DNA of 34,173 bases from Geosiphon pyriformis (taxonomy: Eukaryota > Glomeromycota > Glomeromycetes > Archaeosporales > Geosiphonaceae): contig JAAOMT010000128.1 of the NCBI GenBank assembly GCA_016748015.1, forward strand, positions 2,552,656-2,586,828, written 5' to 3'. The translations under genes were made by a program, and so were the position numbers. Below, piece after piece: positions 30,701 through 34,173 of the stretch. Under the pieces are notes generated by a model. It was not told where the DNA came from and searched no databases. It saw only the letters and a program-made list of their open reading frames with translations. Positions within the stretch are counted from its first letter, which is position 1. Every line of letters starts with the position of its first letter.

Positions 30701-31237
30701 TCATCCAGTTGAACCAAAATCTTGGGTTCCTCTATCACTTTTTCCTAATTGTTCTCTTTGATTGACTAGTTGCAAACCTGAAATGTTGATTAGGGGTAGG
30801 TAAATAGCTTGGGCAATTTTTTCAGCATGTTTGATCTTGAATGGTTTGTCAGTTTCATTTTGAAGCATTACTGTAATGTCTCCCGTATATCCAGCATTGA
30901 TTATTCCTCTTCTGACATTGATTCCTTTGCTTGCCAGAAAGGACCGGGAGGTGATTTGAACCATTGCTCCTGGCGGGATTTCGAGTGCAATTTTGAGGTT
31001 GATTTTTGTGAGAGATTTGGGTTTGAGAACAAGAGTATCCTTGCCTGGATATCTTAGGTCATATCCAGCATCAATTTCGTGTGCTTTTTCAGGTTTTATT
31101 CCTTGTCTGTTGTTGTTGAAGTATTTAAGTTGTAAGACAGGCTGATTTTTGATAAAGTAGATAGGTGTTGTTTCAATTTCTTCCATTGCTTCAGGTTCTC
31201 CAAATTCAATTTCGTTCTCATCATTTTTGCTGGGCAA
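30701..31237 (-). CDS. E3 dUTPase domain (trimeric type) embedded in pol
   Basis: Open for 178 codons as part of the longer pol frame. The five dUTPase motifs are visible in order: AGYDL; PPGAMVQITSRSFLASKG; GIINAGYTGDITVMLQN; KIAQAIYLPL; RGTQDFGSTG. The enzyme hydrolyses dUTP to dUMP and pyrophosphate, keeping uracil out of newly made cDNA. In motif 3 the residue that normally activates water is Asp (GIID/GVID); here it is Asn (AAT), a G-to-A change that should abolish activity. Located between a zinc domain and RT, unlike betaretroviruses (upstream of protease) and lentiviruses (after RNase H). No own start is needed, as it would be released from the polyprotein. Confidence 0.93.
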   Translation of the reverse strand: MPSKNDENEIEFGEPEAMEEIETTPIYFIKNQPVLQLKYFNNNRQGIKPEKAHEIDAGYDLRYPGKDTLVLKPKSLTKINLKIALEIPPGAMVQITSRSFLASKGINVRRGIINAGYTGDITVMLQNETDKPFKIKHAEKIAQAIYLPLINISGLQLVNQREQLGKSDRGTQDFGSTG

Positions 31238-31800
31238 GGGAATACTAAGAGCATAGCATTCAGGACATCACTGTTCATCACAAGGCATAATGCATTCTTT
31301 ACATAGCCTAATGTTTATTTGCTCTAATCGTTGAATTTGAGCTTCTTGGGTTGGGTAGGTGTGACTTGCAATTTGGTGGTAGACTTCTACTTCGTTTTTG
31401 TAATCGAATCTAGTTAATTCCATGGTGTATTCAATGTATTTTGCTTCCTTCATTTAATAAACATCTTCTTTGGTAGCTCCATTAATTAATGTTATTGCTA
31501 AGTCAAAAATCATCTCAGCATCATGGAAGTAGTGATAAAGTTTGTTGAGAGCACTGTTGTATGCTGCATTAAAGAGTGTTCCTCTTTTTACTTTTTCTGA
31601 AATTGATAAAGCATATTGGCAGGTCTGATTACAGACTCCTCCTCTTATGGCTACATCAATCCAATTGCATTCTTCTGGTAGCATATCTCCACAAGTCAAA
31701 CAAAGAGTGTTGTCCCATTTTCCACTCTTTTTTATTAGATGGCCCCATCATTCTCTGTGGCAAGTCTTTGCAGTAATAACAAGTATGATTTTCATATTCT
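31238..31800 (-). pseudogene. E3 pol: Cys-rich (zinc-binding) domain between protease and dUTPase
   Basis: Cys pairs appear as HTCYYC, LCLTCGDMLPEEC, GGVCNQTC and further on CKECIMPC and CPEC, with helical sequence between (VKRGTLFNAAYNSALNKLYH, DAEMIFDLAITLINGATKED). The first CxxC is in the protease frame and the second in the dUTPase frame; the shift is probably an indel in the A-run near 31735. TAA at 31454 and TGA at 31268-31270 interrupt it. This looks like two zinc modules around a helical core. I know no established function for such a domain in gypsy pol. Confidence 0.65.
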
Positions 31801-32660
31801 TCTTCAAGTGAAATGCAGGCTCCCATTGATGATAGTTTCTTGTGGCAGTCCTTATATTTAATGGGAATATAGGGGCGTTGTTTTCTTGGTTTGGGTTTTG
31901 AGTAAAGGATATTCCATTCAGAGGTTTCAGGTTCAGAGTGTGGGATAAAATGTTCTTGTTCTGTTTCATCAGCCCAGTTGGACGTTGATCCAAGAGCCAT
32001 GAATGTTTCAATGAGGGGTTTTTCTTTTTCTGGTTCGAATTCAAAAGCTGGGGCTTTTTCAGAGTGTTTGTTGAATGTACCACAAGTGGCAGGTACCTGG
32101 GCGTGTTGTCCTTGGTAGGAGATTGTTAACTCTTGTGTTTCCCAATTCAGATTAGCATTGGCTTTTTGAAGCCAATCATTTCCAACAAGAGCTTGGTACT
32201 GGGATGCGTCTATTACAAGAACTTTGACTGGAATGATAATTCCATCAAGAGTGAACAGAAAATTGTCAATTTCTCCTACTGGAGTTTTTTTCATGCCATT
32301 GGCAGTGATGATTACTGTTTGAGCGGGTCGGTTGACATTTTTCTTCAACTGTTGCATTAACTGGTAGGTGATAATGCTTCTGGCAGATCCATTGTCTAGG
32401 ATTAAGCGAATTGTCTTTCCTTCGACTTCTGCTTCAGTGTACATAGCCGTTATTGTTTTTTGTTCATTGGCAGCTGCATTGCTAAGCAGGAATGGTAACT
32501 CATTTGCTTCGAACTCAAAAGGGAATATATCTGAAAGGTTAGTGTTTTTAGCAATTCTGGCTGGTGGGATTGTGGTGGGAGTATAGGAAGGGTTTTGTTG
32601 TTGTGCTGCAGTTCTACCTTCCGAAGGTGCAGTATGGTAAAAATTCTGTTCTTCTGGCAT
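31801..32660 (-). pseudogene. pol: E3 aspartic protease
   Basis: Open in the gag frame from 32660 to 31656. LILDNGSARSIITYQLMQQL holds the catalytic Asp (DNG in place of the usual D[ST]G), followed by FLFTLDGIIIPVKVLVIDAS and YQALVGNDWLQKANANL, the typical retropepsin layout of gypsy elements. This is the only protease of the three elements that still has the Asp. Upstream is a Gln/Pro-rich connector from gag. Confidence 0.9.
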
Positions 32661-33743
32661 TGTTAAATAACTGGGTTGAGTATAGTAGTGGTTGGGTCTT
32701 GGTTGAGTGGAATTTTGGAGAACTAATTGGTTGTTTGAACTGATTCTATTGTTGTTTACTTGGTATCAGTTTTGTGGTATGAATTGATTTTGTGTAATCA
32801 GTCTTCAAGCAGGTACTTGATAATGTTGTGTGAGTGGTTGTTGGTATTGCTGTTGGATTGGCTGTGGGATGGGCTGATAATAGTTATTTTGGTATTGGGG
32901 ACTTGGTGGATAGTAAACTGGTGGTGGTGGTTGATAATAAGATTGCTGTGGTGGAGGGTAACATTGATTACTCCTATTTTGTTGGTCTTGTTGTAGCTTT
33001 CTGCAATCTCTTTTCCAGTGGCCAGAGATTCCACAGTAATGGCAATTCTGAGGCTGGTTATTGAAAAGTGGTGCAAAGTTATTTTGATTTTGTCTTTGGG
33101 GTGGTTGATATTTTTGGGGTTGCTGTTGTTGTTGATTAGTGAAATAGTTTTCAACCTTCTTTGTGAGTTGGTCAATTTTTTCCTCAGCTACTGAGCTGGT
33201 TTCTCCAATTGCCAAATATACAAGTTTTGTACAATTGGCCTCTTTTATGGCCATTTCATATCTTTTCGCATGCTATATGGCAGAGTTTAAATTTTCTGGC
33301 ACATGTGAGTGAATATTTTTAATTAGTTTATCTTTTAGACCAGTGATAAATTGATCCAAGATTTGAGCATCAGAATAATAATTGTTTGTTTCGAGTTGGC
33401 AAATTTATCTGAGAAGTTTATTGAATTTCTCAATATAAGTCATAACAGATTTGAAGGGTACTTGTTTGATATTTCGAAAACAATTGCAAAGGGTGATGAA
33501 AATATTATTGTCAGGGAACTGTTCAAAGAAGGCTGTTTTGAAAGTGTTCTAATTATTGAATGGAGTGGCCAAGTTTTCAAACCATTCTCCTGCTGTTCCT
33601 TTGAGAAAGTAAGGAATTGTTTTTAACATTCTGGCAGCATTCCATCCATTTGCATCTCCAGCTTTAGTAACTTGGTTGAGCCATTCTTGGGGACTGGTTT
33701 CAATGTCTTCTCCATTAAATTCAGAAATTTTTGCTATGTATGC
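32661..33743 (-). pseudogene. gag: E3 gag, truncated at the N-terminus and with stops
   Basis: Same frame as protease, so gag and protease were a single ORF. It contains EFNGEDIETSPQEWLNQVT, GWNAARMLKTIPYFLKGTAG, EWFENLATPF (a gypsy capsid pattern) and the CCHC knuckle CHYCGISGHWKRDC, followed by a Gln/Pro/Tyr-rich tail. Stops: TAG near 33550, TAA near 33408, TAG near 33275, TGA at 32803-32805 and TGA near 32766; all fit transitions. The N-terminus is lost at 33744. Confidence 0.9.
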
Positions 33744-34173
33744 TGTTATGGTTTAAGAATTTAGCAAAAAGAATCATAAAAATAATACAAACTATTCAAT
33801 CATAATATAGCACAGTAATAATCTTAGAAAGGTAATGATTAACATAGTAGCAAACACCATCTCACGATAGTGGCAAGCACCAGTTCACAATAGCAGCCAA
33901 CACCAACTGGTGATAGCAGCAAACACCAGATTGAAATATCAAAAAGAAAGTATTTTTTCGTAGAACTACAAACATGTATATATACAGTAGTTTTAATATT
34001 GGGAAATAATCAATCAAGTAATAAAAATCATAACTTATCAAGCAACAGATCTAATTTTATCCAACAAACTCCACTTTAAATCATACTTTCAAATTAAATA
34101 TTCCAAGAAACCTTTAAAAATCAAAAAGAAATGAAAAAAAATATTTAAAACGGAACTATCACAACCCAAAGTA
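33744..34173 (+). mobile_element. Putative LTR start of a further insertion (runs off the right edge)
   Basis: E3 gag similarity ends abruptly at TGTTATGGTTTAAGAATTTA (33744), which has the TGTTATG start shared by the LTRs of E1 and E2 but is otherwise different. The following 430 bp hold no coding frame. A four-unit, about 23-bp tandem repeat lies at 33843-33933. An LTR of a nested element is the simplest reading; only the missing right part could prove it. Confidence 0.4.
33843..33933 (+). repeat. Tandem repeat, four units of about 23 bp
   Basis: Units begin at 33843, 33865, 33888 and 33911, with the core ATAGCAGCAAACACCA and variants (AGTGGCAAGCACCA, AGCAGCCAACACCA). Confidence 0.85.

Larger units (their letters stand above)
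25604..33743 (-). mobile_element. Ty3/gypsy LTR retrotransposon E3 with dUTPase domain (5' end cut off)
   Basis: On the minus strand the order is gag, protease, a Cys-rich zinc domain, dUTPase, RT, RNase H, integrase with GPY/F-like tail, a third ORF, and a 3' LTR. It is a different family from E1/E2. Gag through zinc domain share one frame; from about 31700 onward most of pol shares another, so only a handful of indels separate it from an intact 8-kb element, but in-frame stops are frequent. Stops are TAG/TAA at Gln or Trp positions and TGA at Arg or Trp positions. The gag N-terminus is cut at 33744 by another LTR-like sequence, so the 5' LTR is not visible. Confidence 0.92.

Noticed and set aside
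31656-31760. Programmed frameshift at the A-run (AAT AAA AAA GAG) between protease and dUTPase of E3
   Set aside because: The register does not fit a -1 heptamer in the upstream frame and the needed shift is +1; an indel in the homopolymer is simpler.
32834-33064. Val/Gly-rich plus-strand ORF
   Set aside because: It is the antisense of the Gln/Pro-rich tail of E3 gag.
1-34173. tRNA, rRNA and CRISPR features
   Set aside because: No cloverleaf with intact A and B boxes, no rRNA-like stretch and no regularly spaced direct repeats with unique spacers were found; the tandem arrays seen are contiguous LTR minisatellites.

Overview
The window looks like a repeat-rich nuclear segment of an AT-rich fungal genome. 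The only clear host gene is a 13-exon CTP synthase with short (about 70-150 nt) GT...AG introns. Everything else I can name is transposon sequence: Ty3/gypsy LTR retrotransposons and a pogo/Tigger-type DNA transposon, mostly decayed. AT richness, intron style and the families together suggest an arbuscular mycorrhizal fungus (Glomeromycotina, Rhizophagus/Gigaspora-like). That placement is inference; no marker gene proves it.

Layout, left to right. 1-3032: 5' half of gypsy element E1 on the minus strand (LTR, PBS, gag, a TTTAAAC frameshift site, start of pol/protease). 3033-13418: a layered graveyard. It holds a relic LTR and integrase (minus), a repeat 'X' cut in two by a 4.25 kb pogo-like transposon (4388-8636), a relic protease and gag (minus), a second uninterrupted copy of repeat X, and another protease relic. 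13419-21109: gypsy element E2 on the plus strand, the same family as E1, with both LTRs and an ATAG target duplication; its pol is riddled with stops but a third ORF downstream of integrase is still open. 21597-24533: CTP synthase, plus strand, starting about 490 bp beyond the 3' LTR of E2. 24534-25603: intergenic, with one SINE-like block. 25604-33743: gypsy element E3, minus strand, a different family whose order is gag-protease-zinc domain-dUTPase-RT-RNase H-integrase-ORF3-3' LTR. 33744-34173: start of another LTR-like sequence that cuts off the gag N-terminus of E3.

One mutational theme runs through the mobile DNA. Nearly all in-frame stops and lost catalytic residues can be explained by C-to-T or G-to-A transitions (CAA/CAG to TAA/TAG, CGA to TGA, TGG to TAG/TGA, GAY to AAY, ATG to ATA). 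The CTP synthase reading frame is clean. This fits cytosine-methylation-linked or RIP-like decay of transposons beside a conserved gene.

Points most worth a second look: the canonical -1 frameshift heptamer at the E1 gag/pol junction; the embedded dUTPase and zinc domain of E3; the ORF after integrase in E2 and E3; the roughly 75-residue insertion in the CTP synthase glutaminase domain; and the pogo insertion, whose pre-insertion site is preserved as a paralogous repeat in the same window.
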